A stretch of 45,102 nt of DNA. Source: Desulfobacteraceae bacterium RAAP-1. Its GTDB lineage: Bacteria > Desulfobacterota > Desulfobacteria > Desulfobacterales > Desulfatirhabdiaceae. The stretch covers positions 1 through 45,102 of the forward strand of contig LKPX01000026.1 of assembly GCA_001443525.1 (NCBI GenBank), read 5' to 3'. Below the pieces are notes generated by a model. The model was not told where the DNA came from and searched no databases. It was given only the letters and a program-made list of their open reading frames with translations. Positions 9,354 through 16,193 of this stretch are shown one piece after another. Each line of letters opens with the position of its first letter. The stretch's first letter is position 1. The position numbers were made by a program, and so were the translations under genes.

Positions 9354-10271
9354 ATGCGAATATTAATCGCCGAAGATGATGTAACATCCCGCACCTTGCT
9401 GGCTGCTGTATTGAAAAAAAACGGACATGAGGTTGTAGAAGCAGCCAATGGGGCCGATGCGTGGGAGCAGATTCATAAACCGGGTGCTCCAGAACTTATC
9501 ATCCTTGATTGGGTGATGCCGGTTATGGATGGGCTGGAAGTCGTGCACCGGATCCGCTCACGACCAACCGAAATATCTACCTATATCATCATGCTGACAT
9601 CCAGGGACCAAAAAAACGATATCATTACCGGGCTGGATGCCGGAGCCGACGACTACCTGACCAAACCATTTCATCCGGGTGAACTCCGGGCCAGGATTGA
9701 AGTCGGACGGCGCCTGCTTGAGATGCAGGCCGAGTTGTTGAAAGTGCGGAATGTATTGGCGCATGAGGCCACTCACGACCCACTGACTGGGATTTTTAAT
9801 CGCAGGGCCATCGAAGCCGCCCTGTCACGTGAGATGTCCAGGGAACGTCGATCTCACAACGGATTGGCCGTGGGCATTTGCGATATTGACTATTTCAAGA
9901 ATGTCAATGACACTTGCGGCCACTTAGTGGGTGATGAAGTCCTCTGCGGGTTTGTCCGGCGCCTGGAGACCTGTTTGCGGGATTACGACAAACTGGGGCG
10001 TTTTGGCGGAGAAGAATTTCTGGTTATCGCATCGGGTGTCAATGCCGATGTCCACAGTCTGTTTGAGCGGTTGTGCAGGGCCGTCGCGGACAATCCGATC
10101 TCCACCACAGCGGGAAACGTGTCCATCACCATCAGTATCGGCGTGAAGATCATGCAGGAAAACGAGAGTATGGATCAACTGCTCACCGCTGCGGATGCCG
10201 CACTTTATCAGGCCAAGCGCGAAGGACGCAACCGCGTTTGTATGGATAACGGAAAGACTGTCAAAGATTGA
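9354..10271 (+). CDS. Response regulator diguanylate cyclase (REC-GGDEF, PleD-like)
   Basis: Product of 305 residues. The N-terminal receiver domain has acidic pocket EDD (7-9), phospho-acceptor D52 in LILDWVMP and K104 in LTKPF. The GGDEF domain follows from about 135, with active-site GGEEF at 218-222. An intact RxxD inhibitory site (R209-D212) lies five residues before it, so it should make cyclic-di-GMP and be product-inhibited. It begins 16 bases after the hybrid kinase, so the two probably form one operon and one pathway: Hpt of the kinase to this receiver, then c-di-GMP output. What c-di-GMP controls is not shown; an exopolysaccharide operon lies 20 kb away in the same window. Confidence 0.93.
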   Translation: MRILIAEDDVTSRTLLAAVLKKNGHEVVEAANGADAWEQIHKPGAPELIILDWVMPVMDGLEVVHRIRSRPTEISTYIIMLTSRDQKNDIITGLDAGADDYLTKPFHPGELRARIEVGRRLLEMQAELLKVRNVLAHEATHDPLTGIFNRRAIEAALSREMSRERRSHNGLAVGICDIDYFKNVNDTCGHLVGDEVLCGFVRRLETCLRDYDKLGRFGGEEFLVIASGVNADVHSLFERLCRAVADNPISTTAGNVSITISIGVKIMQENESMDQLLTAADAALYQAKREGRNRVCMDNGKTVKD

Positions 10272-10274
10272 CGG

Positions 10275-10418
10275 CTTCATAAAAAGTCCGCATGCTGCGC
10301 CAGCGCCGCATCCTTCGTCATTGCAGCGTACCACAAGTACCCTTCATTCCTTGCGGATTTGCGCCTCTTGCCTGCGAACATTTTACGAAGTCGTCCGAAA
10401 TTCGACTTTTTACGATGG
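10275..10418. repeat. MITE-like repeat with GACTTTTTACGA end
   Basis: About 144 bases bounded by CTTCATAAAAAGTC (10275-10288) and the inverted GACTTTTTACGATGG (10404-10418). Bases 10381-10418 are closely similar to 17020-17057, so the right half is a dispersed element. It fills the gap between the cyclase gene and the first cassette boundary at 10458. No coding potential is seen. Confidence 0.6.
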
Positions 10419-10457
10419 CATCAATGATGGGTGGAAAGTTTTCCATCTATTATAACT

Positions 10458-10464
10458 GTTGGGC
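10458..10464 (+). other. Left cassette boundary, R' core GTTGGGC
   Basis: GTTGGGC fits the GTTRRRY crossover consensus and is the exact complement of the R'' core at 11119. I see no R''/L'' partner upstream within 150 bases, so this may be an attI-like or secondary insertion site rather than a full attC. Confidence 0.65.
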
Positions 10465-10497
10465 AGAGCTTTCTCTTTTTGTATAAAGGAGTTTTGA

Positions 10498-11100
10498 ATG
10501 ATTGTTCTCTATCTTGGTTTATTCGGCTTTCTGGCTTTTATTTCTGGGGTGGGAGTTTTGGGGTTGCGGTTGCGGAAAAATCAATCAAAAGAAAACGCAG
10601 AGAAACTCAGTCGGATTATGCACTTTCTTTTCTTTGCTGGATTGGTATCTCCAGGGTTTATCGGTATCTTCTATCCAGGTCTAACGCATTTTGATAAACT
10701 CGTTGGATTGTCTCAGTTACCATTGAGACCACTTTTTGTTGTCGTTGGCGTAGTTTTGGCAGTACCAGGTTTATACTTCCTTACAGTTTCCAACAAATCA
10801 CTACGAGCTTTGGGAAGCGGGGCTAACGCGTTTATTTTGACCCAAAAAGTGGTTGGACAAAATATTTACAGATATACTAGAAATCCAATGTCGCTTGGAT
10901 ATTATTTAGTTGTTGTTAGCATGGGTTTTATTTCAAGTTCAACTCTCATAACGGCTTGTGGTCTTTTGGGAGTTATTCCAGCTCATATCTTTTTCCTCAA
11001 GTACTTTGAAGAACTTGAGCTTGAGATTCGTTTTGGTCAGTCATATAAAGAATACAAACAGAAAACCCCTTTTCTATTTCCAAAATTTTCGGAAAGGTAG
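10498..11100 (+). CDS. ICMT/PEMT-like membrane methyltransferase (cassette 1)
   Basis: Product of 200 residues, ATG preceded by AAAGGAG. It has four or five hydrophobic helices. The C-terminal signature of isoprenylcysteine carboxyl methyltransferase and phospholipid methyltransferase-like proteins is present: YRYTRNPMSLGYYL (about 124-137), paired glutamates in FEELELEIRFG (170-180) and Y-x2-Y-x5-P-x2-FP near the end. Bacterial members methylate unknown lipids or small molecules using S-adenosylmethionine. It is the only gene of cassette 1, with its own ribosome site and attC 18 bases after the stop. Its A+T-rich codon use differs from the cyclase gene upstream, fitting acquisition. Confidence 0.8.
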   Translation: MIVLYLGLFGFLAFISGVGVLGLRLRKNQSKENAEKLSRIMHFLFFAGLVSPGFIGIFYPGLTHFDKLVGLSQLPLRPLFVVVGVVLAVPGLYFLTVSNKSLRALGSGANAFILTQKVVGQNIYRYTRNPMSLGYYLVVVSMGFISSSTLITACGLLGVIPAHIFFLKYFEELELEIRFGQSYKEYKQKTPFLFPKFSER

Positions 11101-11118
11101 TTCGCAATATTTCGCTCT

Positions 11119-11247
11119 GCCCAACACAGCGTGCACTGGACGCTGGGGATTCTGCGGCATTTTCAAGCATTTTCCTTGCTTCGGGCTTTTCCTGCTCCCG
11201 AACAGAATCTCAGCCCGCCCCAGCGCCAGTAATGCAAACCGTTATAC
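11119..11247 (+). other. attC site of cassette 1
   Basis: 129 bases. R'' GCCCAAC (11119-11125), a 5-base spacer, L'' GTGCACTGGACGCTGGGG, a variable centre that itself pairs (ATTCTG with CAGAAT), then L' CCCCAGCGCCAGTAATGC, spacer and R' GTTATAC (11241-11247). The two L arms pair with one unpaired extra base in the 5' arm (GGACGC against GCGCC), as expected for extrahelical bases in attC hairpins. Confidence 0.85.
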
Positions 11248-11267
11248 TCAACACACTATATAAAAAT

Positions 11268-11906
11268 ATGGAGGAACAGAACCATACATTGAAAGAAAAC
11301 GTAGCAATTGGAGGCCATAGATGGATTTATGAAAATCTTATCGAACAACTTCGAAATACGGATATTGCCACTTCAGCAAAGCATCTTGATCTTACCCTGA
11401 ATGATGCCGGAGAAGCCAATATCCCATTTTTGGGTGAGACTTTCCTCATATCCAATGAGGGTGTACGACGATCGGATGGAAAGGGGTTCAAAGATGCGAT
11501 TGGAAGTGTATTAATTCACTACATTTTGAAAGGCAGTAGCAGCCGGCCGGCTGGAAATTTTATAAATTTTGCGGAACTTGCGGGTCCCCTGTTCAAACAA
11601 AGTAGCTATTCCAGTAGCGCCTTAGAGAGGCCCATAATAAAACGATTCCAAGGACGCGTTCCGGAATTATTTGAAGTGGCGGCATTGTATGGCGGACACA
11701 AAGGCGGAGAAGCAGGCTTAGGCTCAGTGAGTTTAATTTTTGATTTGCTCCCGCACATTTTATTACAACTTATTTTCTATGACCGAGATGATGAATTCCC
11801 TGCGAGAGCAACCTTATTGTTTGATCTCAACTCAACCCAATTTATAGATTTTGAAGTTTTGGCCGTACTGGTGACCATATTTGTTCAGGCTCTTACGAAA
11901 CCATGA
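11268..11906 (+). CDS. DUF3786 protein (cassette 2)
   Basis: Product of 212 residues. A frame upstream of 11268 is open, but its first ATG lies in the previous attC, so the start MEEQNHTL after the cassette boundary is preferred; no clear Shine-Dalgarno sequence is present. The pattern fits DUF3786: an N-terminal helical segment, then strands (IPFLGETFLISNEGV), a central HYILKGSS, a FAELAGPLF segment, LFEVAALYGGHKGGEAGLGSVSL, and a C-terminal stretch with LLFDLNSTQFIDFEVLAVL. The domain is common in anaerobes of the Desulfobacterota and Clostridia and has no assigned function. No signal peptide; probably cytoplasmic. It is the only gene of its cassette. Confidence 0.7.
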   Translation: MEEQNHTLKENVAIGGHRWIYENLIEQLRNTDIATSAKHLDLTLNDAGEANIPFLGETFLISNEGVRRSDGKGFKDAIGSVLIHYILKGSSSRPAGNFINFAELAGPLFKQSSYSSSALERPIIKRFQGRVPELFEVAALYGGHKGGEAGLGSVSLIFDLLPHILLQLIFYDRDDEFPARATLLFDLNSTQFIDFEVLAVLVTIFVQALTKP

Positions 11907-11925
11907 TGTTGATTATAGAATAATC

Positions 11926-11999
11926 GTATAACCTCTGCTTTGAGAGAGACTTTTGCTACGCTGCCGCTCCGCAAAAGCTCTTCAAGCAGGGCGTTAGCT
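11926..11999 (+). other. attC site of cassette 2
   Basis: 74 bases. R'' GTATAAC (11926-11932) is the exact complement of the cassette's own start GTTATAC. The 5' arm CTCTGCTTTGAGAG pairs with CTCTTCAAGCAGGG on the 3' side with unpaired bases. An inner CTTTTGC/GCAAAAG stem closes a 14-base loop. R' GTTAGCT is at 11993-11999. This is the most compact and clearest attC of the array. Confidence 0.9.
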
Positions 12000-12038
12000 T
12001 TCAAGAGAGGACAGGCAGGCATAGGGTGTTAACACAAA

Positions 12039-13571
12039 ATGAGATTCAATAGATTCGTTTGGGAACTTTATATGCAGTCGGATCGAGGAAGGAAGACTAT
12101 CGAAAGATTTTCGAATCTAACCAATGAGTTCATTGATGAGTGGTGCAGAACAATAGATCTCGAGTTCCTTGAAGATGCTAAGGAACAATTTCCAGTTCCT
12201 AACTTTTCCATTGATGTTCCAACGCTGGTTTCCGAATCGATTTCCGAAGTGAAGTTCAAGGACTTAGGAGAGGCGAACAGTTACTACATAGACACGTTGC
12301 TTGCAGAGGGTATTTCGTTTGAGATGGCAGACAAAACCGGTAACAAAGAAGTAGTCGCAAAATTCCCTTTAGAAAATGAGGAAAATTGGTATGACTACGT
12401 GGCAGCCGTCTCGCTCGGCCTGTATCATGGCCAGCCAGATTATTTCTTGCCTTACAACTTCAGAACGAAGTTCAATCAGGTGGAAGAAATCCATGCGGAG
12501 TTTAACATCCCGCTACCGCCGATTCCTGGGAAGTTTGATAAATATGGGCGTTGCCTGTATTACGCTTCGATCAATGGGGTTTGGCAGGAATTTCGATTGC
12601 GATATGGCCTCTCACCGGTTGAAATGTGTGCCTTCCTCTACGACTTTGCTCTGGAATTCATCACGCCGCTGGGGGCCACAGATTTGCCATTACCATCCAA
12701 AGTGTGGCTTATCACCGGAGGATCGTGGGATATTGAAACCGTTGATGAAGCAACTTCTGACACGGTCAGCATGTGGGGTGGAAATACCGCCATTCGGCGG
12801 GGTGACATTTTGATGATGTATCTTGTTGCTCCCCGCAAAGCTATTGGATCCATCTGGCTGGCGTGTACAGATGGATTCATTGATCCTTTCTTCCACTACC
12901 ATGGGATAGTATGGATATGCAAACCCGTTAAAACCGTACCCGTGACGTTTGCCGAATTGAAGATTCATCCTCTCCTCTCAAAGAAATCAGCAGTAAAAGC
13001 CCATTTCCAAGGGCCATCGAGCAAAACATCATTCACTGTTGAAGAGTATGAAGCCGTCCTGCAAATTATGAAAAGCAAAGGGCAGGATTTAGCGATTCTA
13101 CCCCGTATCCCCATGAATGAACAATTGCCACAGGCGGAACTTCAGAATGAGCGCGACGTGGAGGTGCAACTGATCGAACCTTTCCTGAAACGCTTAGGTT
13201 ATAAAGAAACAGACTGGATTCGGCAAATGTCGGTTAAAATGGGGCGCGGAGAACGCAATTATCCGGACTATGCGTTCGGAGCCAAAACCAAGCGCGGCGA
13301 AGAAAGCGCCAAAATGGTCTTAGAGTCAAAATATCAGTTGAGCGCGCAAAGAGAATTTGTGGATGCATTTTACCAGGTTAAATCTTATGCCCTTCGTCTC
13401 CAATCGAAGGTGATGACAATGGCGGCAAAAGAAGGGGTTTGGGTATTTCCTCTTGAAAAAGGAACATTTGATATCAAAAAGGCAATTCATAGGACATGGG
13501 CAGATCTGGCGCATCCAGATAAATTTCATGAAGTGCTGACTCGAATTGGGAGAGACGATGTATTGGGCTGA
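12039..13571 (+). CDS. EVE-like plus HsdR_N (PD-(D/E)XK) nuclease, candidate restriction protein (cassette 3)
   Basis: Product of 510 residues. Residues 1-215 are not recognised. Residues about 220-345 resemble the EVE/PUA-like fold: VWLITGGSW, then RRGDILMMYLVAPRKAIGSI, a strand-rich stretch, PVTFAELK and FTVEEYEAVLQIM. EVE domains bind modified DNA or RNA bases. Residues about 370-480 match the type I restriction HsdR N-terminal nuclease: ERDVEVQLIEPFLKRLGY, the catalytic set D410 (PDY) and E429-x-K431, and Q446-x3-Y450. There is no helicase/ATPase part, so it is not a full HsdR. I infer a stand-alone modification-sensing nuclease, probably anti-phage. A 1.7-kb cassette is unusually long. 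The start lacks a clear ribosome site and lies 40 bases after the cassette boundary. Confidence 0.75.
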   Translation: MRFNRFVWELYMQSDRGRKTIERFSNLTNEFIDEWCRTIDLEFLEDAKEQFPVPNFSIDVPTLVSESISEVKFKDLGEANSYYIDTLLAEGISFEMADKTGNKEVVAKFPLENEENWYDYVAAVSLGLYHGQPDYFLPYNFRTKFNQVEEIHAEFNIPLPPIPGKFDKYGRCLYYASINGVWQEFRLRYGLSPVEMCAFLYDFALEFITPLGATDLPLPSKVWLITGGSWDIETVDEATSDTVSMWGGNTAIRRGDILMMYLVAPRKAIGSIWLACTDGFIDPFFHYHGIVWICKPVKTVPVTFAELKIHPLLSKKSAVKAHFQGPSSKTSFTVEEYEAVLQIMKSKGQDLAILPRIPMNEQLPQAELQNERDVEVQLIEPFLKRLGYKETDWIRQMSVKMGRGERNYPDYAFGAKTKRGEESAKMVLESKYQLSAQREFVDAFYQVKSYALRLQSKVMTMAAKEGVWVFPLEKGTFDIKKAIHRTWADLAHPDKFHEVLTRIGRDDVLG

Positions 13572-13596
13572 AATCGATTATTGTATCTCGATTGAT

Positions 13597-13717
13597 CGCT
13601 AAAATGCGAACCGCGGCTTATATCTGGAGGCGAACACGTCGCTGGTACCGACGCCAGAAATAGGGCGCAGTTTCCTGCCACTTATTGTGAACGGCGCGGC
13701 ACAGCTTTTCGTTAGGC
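13597..13717 (+). other. attC site of cassette 3 (degenerate R'')
   Basis: R' GTTAGGC (13711-13717) is clear and is confirmed by the matching R'' of the next cassette. The expected R'' AGCTAAC is seen only as CGCTAAA (13597-13603, 5 of 7). CCGCGGC on the left pairs imperfectly with GGCGCGG on the right. About 121 bases in total. Confidence 0.5.
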
Positions 13718-13730
13718 GAATAAATCAAAA

Positions 13731-14591
13731 ATGACATCAGAAATCACGAAACGCCTTGAAGGGCACGTCTACGTGCTTGTTTCACCAGTCTGTGAGTACA
13801 TCAAGATTGGGGGGACCGATTACGCTCCTCTCAAGCGAATCAAGGAAATTAACTCATGCGAGCCATACAAAAGCTTGGGGCCGTGGTCACTTCATGATTT
13901 TCGGCAGGTTGCAGATTGGCGAAAGATCGAATATTCACTTCACTACACCTTTCGAAGCAAGCTAGTGATATCCGTCGCTGGCCAAAAGGAGCTGTTCGCG
14001 GTTCCCCCTGTGGAAGCATCAAGGCACTTGGAACAAATCGATGACTCACTCGTACTCAAGAAACCGAAGATTGATCGAATGTTTCAGGATCAGGATTTCT
14101 CCATTTTTCTCGGCAAGCTATTTCGATTTACTGCGATTCTTAACTGGATTGATCTTCAAGGCGCGTGGACATTTAGCCTTTTCCCAGCAACGAACGGGGG
14201 ACGGTACTACACTTTGAATATCGGGTCACATGAGGTTGCCTTTGCGACAGTCCCGTCAAACGGGCAGTTGCCTGTTCATATGATCCACATGGATCGATTG
14301 GTCCATGACTTCAAAGAAGTGTCATTCTGGGTCAGGAATAGAGCAGGATGTTTGGAGGACGACAATTACGCGACAGGATTGTATCGCTCTACGTCCGTAT
14401 TCTTCAAAGGGGATTTTGACGCCGCTTTGGAGTTTCTCAGTTTGAATGGCGTTCGACGCGCAATCATTGCCTATTGGACGGAGGCGCTAATTGAACTCCA
14501 GGAAAGGGGAAGCACTAGTCTGTATTCCAGACACCACAATTGGAACGCGGTCGCAGAACTGAAGAAGAGAATCATTGCGGGAAGACTTTAG
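13731..14591 (+). CDS. GIY-YIG-type nuclease, T5orf172/MUG113-like (cassette 4)
   Basis: Product of 286 residues, start 13 bases after the cassette boundary with no Shine-Dalgarno sequence. The N-terminal 100 residues carry the degenerate GIY-YIG layout of T5orf172/MUG113 proteins: GHVYVLVS (11-18), IKIGGT (24-29), R36 in PLKRIKEIN, catalytic glutamate E67 in KIEYSLHYTF, and KELFAV (86-91). The remaining 186 residues (LFRFTAILNWIDLQGAWTF and onward) match nothing I recognise. Such nucleases occur in phages, restriction systems and mobile elements. Location in a cassette next to the EVE-like nuclease suggests a defence or selfish role (inference). Confidence 0.7.
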   Translation: MTSEITKRLEGHVYVLVSPVCEYIKIGGTDYAPLKRIKEINSCEPYKSLGPWSLHDFRQVADWRKIEYSLHYTFRSKLVISVAGQKELFAVPPVEASRHLEQIDDSLVLKKPKIDRMFQDQDFSIFLGKLFRFTAILNWIDLQGAWTFSLFPATNGGRYYTLNIGSHEVAFATVPSNGQLPVHMIHMDRLVHDFKEVSFWVRNRAGCLEDDNYATGLYRSTSVFFKGDFDAALEFLSLNGVRRAIIAYWTEALIELQERGSTSLYSRHHNWNAVAELKKRIIAGRL

Positions 14592-14609
14592 GCGAATGAA
14601 ACCATAGTT

Positions 14610-14706
14610 GCCTAACACTTCATTAAAGTTAAAGCAGACAGGTGTGGGACGGGATTGCGCAAAATCGAAGGCCCAGGCCGCCCGCTGCTTAATTCTACCG
14701 TTATGG
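14610..14706 (+). other. attC site of cassette 4
   Basis: 97 bases. R'' GCCTAAC (14610-14616) is the exact complement of the cassette start GTTAGGC. The arm GTTAAAGCAG pairs with CTGCTTAAT with one unpaired base. R' GTTATGG is at 14700-14706. Pairing extends outward: GTTGCC before R'' complements GGCAAC after R'. Confidence 0.85.
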
Positions 14707-14775
14707 GCAACTATTCCATATAGATAACCATATATTTGTATTGACACAACTCCTTTCTAAACATATTTTAAATCT

Positions 14776-14966
14776 ATGAAAAAACGCTCTGATTTTGAGT
14801 GGGATTCCAATAAAGACACAATTAATCAAGAAAAGCATGGCGTTTTTTTTGCCTTGGCCGTGTTTCTGGCGAAATTATGACAGTTAGGTTTACCTATAGA
14901 AAAAATCAAATCAGAATTATCGGTGCCGGATATTGGCGGAAAGGAAAGAAGATATATGACAGCTAA
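14776..14966 (+). pseudogene. brnT: BrnT-like toxin, internally deleted and frameshifted (cassette 5)
   Basis: The first frame (14776-14880, 34 codons) gives MKKRSDFEWDSNKDTINQEK-HGVFFA, the BrnT N-terminus. From about 14857 the +1 frame gives GRVSGEIMTVRFTYRKNQ-IRIIGAGYWRKGKKIYDS, the BrnT C-terminus (14857-14966). About 30 residues in between are missing and the frame changes, so the ribonuclease toxin should be inactive. BrnT normally has about 90 residues. The antitoxin frame overlaps its 3' end, as in intact brnTA operons. Confidence 0.75.
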
Positions 14967-15183
14967 AATAAAATACACGGATGAGCCCATTGGGAAGGTT
15001 AAGGTCATTTCCGACTTTCTTCCTTCACCTGAAGAACTTGCTCTAAAAGACGAAACCGTCAAGGTCACCATTTCTCTGAGCAAAGCGAGCATTGATTTTT
15101 TTAAAAAGGAAGCGAAGAAATATAATACTCAGTATCAAAAAATGATACGCCGACTTCTGGATGAATATTCAGCACATCAATAG
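14956..15183 (+). CDS. brnA: BrnA-like antitoxin (ribbon-helix-helix)
   Basis: Product of 75 residues starting MTAKIKYTDEP; the open frame continues upstream, but this ATG overlaps the toxin remnant by 11 bases as usual for brnTA. The C-terminal half (VKVTISLSKASIDFFKKEAK, then YNTQYQKMIRRLLDEY) is a ribbon-helix-helix DNA-binding and dimerisation module with the strand VKVTISL. BrnA neutralises BrnT and represses the operon. With BrnT broken, it may be an orphan repressor or relic. It is the last intact gene of the cassette array. No strong ribosome site is seen, so it may rely on translational coupling to the toxin. Confidence 0.75.
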   Translation: MTAKIKYTDEPIGKVKVISDFLPSPEELALKDETVKVTISLSKASIDFFKKEAKKYNTQYQKMIRRLLDEYSAHQ

Positions 15184-15190
15184 CATCGAG

Positions 15191-15198
15191 CCCATAAC
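15191..15198 (+). other. R'' core of a truncated attC (cassette 5)
   Basis: CCCATAAC, extended to GCCCATAAC from 15190, is the exact complement of the cassette-5 start GTTATGGGC (14700-14708). No matching L'/R' arm is found in the next 250 bases, so the array ends in a broken attC. Confidence 0.6.
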
Positions 15199-15244
15199 CT
15201 TCATCCACACAAAATCCATCGAAACAGCATTAACATGATCATAA

Positions 15245-15439
15245 GAAAAGGCTGCGGACAGTGAAGAAATATCACAGGTAACAATCGCTGCCTTCAAGAC
15301 TCTTCCGATTAGCAATCACACAGAGCAATTCATAATAAATGCATTACGTGTTGCAGGCGTACTGAGCATCTCCTTGCTATTTCATTTGCATCTTGATGTA
15401 CCTGTTGATATAGGCTGTGACTCGGGAACGGAATGGTGA
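15245..15439 (+). other. Unassigned stretch with open frame, no start codon
   Basis: The 310 bases between brnA and the SulP remnant hold no confident gene. One frame is open for 64 codons (includes VTIAAFKTLPISN and VAGVLSISLLFHLHLDV), with no ATG at its beginning and no family match that I recognise. It may be a leftover of a disrupted gene. Confidence 0.25.
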
Positions 15440-15493
15440 AGAACGATTCATACTTGCAGAATGCCGCAACGAAGCAATGACAAAGGGCGCCGA

Positions 15494-16099
15494 ATGAAAA
15501 TTGTAGAGAAACGCTCAAGCTCGCGCTTGAGTCGCTGGATGCCGGGCGTCCGCCTGATTCAAAATTACGAATTGTCCTGGCTTCCCAAGGATATTGCTTC
15601 CGGAATCACCCTCGGCATGCTGATGGTCCCGGTGGGGCTCGCCTACGGCGAAATGGCCGGCGTGCCACTGGCGGGACTCTATGCGGGGATACTCCCCTTG
15701 ATTGCTTATGCCTTGTTCGGCAGTTCGCGACAGTTAATCGTCGGCGTCGATGCCACGATGGCCGCCCTGGTTGCGGTGAGCCTGTCTTCCCTGGCGGGAG
15801 GGGATGCCGGGCGATTGGCGGTGATGGCCTGCCTCATGGCGGTTCTGATTGGATTGATTTATATTCTGGGTTCGTTTCTGCACCTGGCCATCGCCGCCGC
15901 CTGGAACCTGTGCAATTTTCGTGAATTTCGGCGGCTGTGGCTTTTTCGCGGTGTGGGATTGCTGGGAGCACTTCTGACCATGGCCGGCGTGATCGGCATG
16001 GGTATCAAGGAAGGGATCGGCATCGGCGTCGCTGTTCGCGATCTCTCAATACCCCCGGATTTGAGAGTCAAGGAATCCGACGTTAAAAAGCTTTACTAA
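15494..16099 (+). pseudogene. SulP-family anion transporter, internally deleted
   Basis: The frame encodes 201 residues from the ATG at 15494 (AAAGGG seven bases before). Residues about 30-130 match the SulP N-terminus: LPKDIASGITLGMLMVPVGL, AYGEMAGVPLAGLYAG, and SRQLIVGVDAT. At about nucleotide 15890 the sequence jumps to a stretch typical of the last membrane region before the STAS domain (NFREFRRLWLFR, GVIGMGIKEGIGIGVAV) and stops soon after. SulP transporters have about 560 residues or more, so the transmembrane core and the STAS domain are missing. It would not form the 14-helix fold. It lies directly after the broken right end of the cassette array. Confidence 0.75.
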
Positions 16100-16193
16100 A
16101 GAGCCTCTTGTAAAAGTCCAATATCGTCATTTCTGACCTTGATTCTGTTCAAGAATTAAGCAAGACGTTTCCTGAATTCCAATGAGAGTATCC

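Larger units (their letters stand above)
10458..15198 (+). mobile_element. Integron gene-cassette array without integrase (CALIN)
   Basis: Five same-strand cassettes lie head to tail, each one gene or gene pair followed by a folded attC site. Cassette starts are G^TTGGGC (10458), G^TTATAC (11241), G^TTAGCT (11993), G^TTAGGC (13711) and G^TTATGG (14700). In true cassettes the R'' core of the cassette's own attC is complementary to its first bases. Here the R'' cores are GCCCAAC, GTATAAC, a degenerate CGCTAAA, GCCTAAC and CCATAAC: four exact matches of five. No intI gene is in the window. The left edge abuts a MITE-like repeat. The right edge ends in a truncated attC followed by a broken SulP gene. 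Cassette lengths are 783, 752, 1718, 989 and at least 498 bases. Confidence 0.88.

Noticed and set aside
10272-10457. A sixth attC directly left of the array
   Set aside because: GTTGGGC at 10458 is convincing as a crossover point, but no R''/L'' arms pair with it upstream. The stretch is explained by the MITE-like repeat.
15184-15493. A gene in the open frame at 15245-15439
   Set aside because: No start codon, no recognised family and no ribosome site; listed only as an unassigned stretch.
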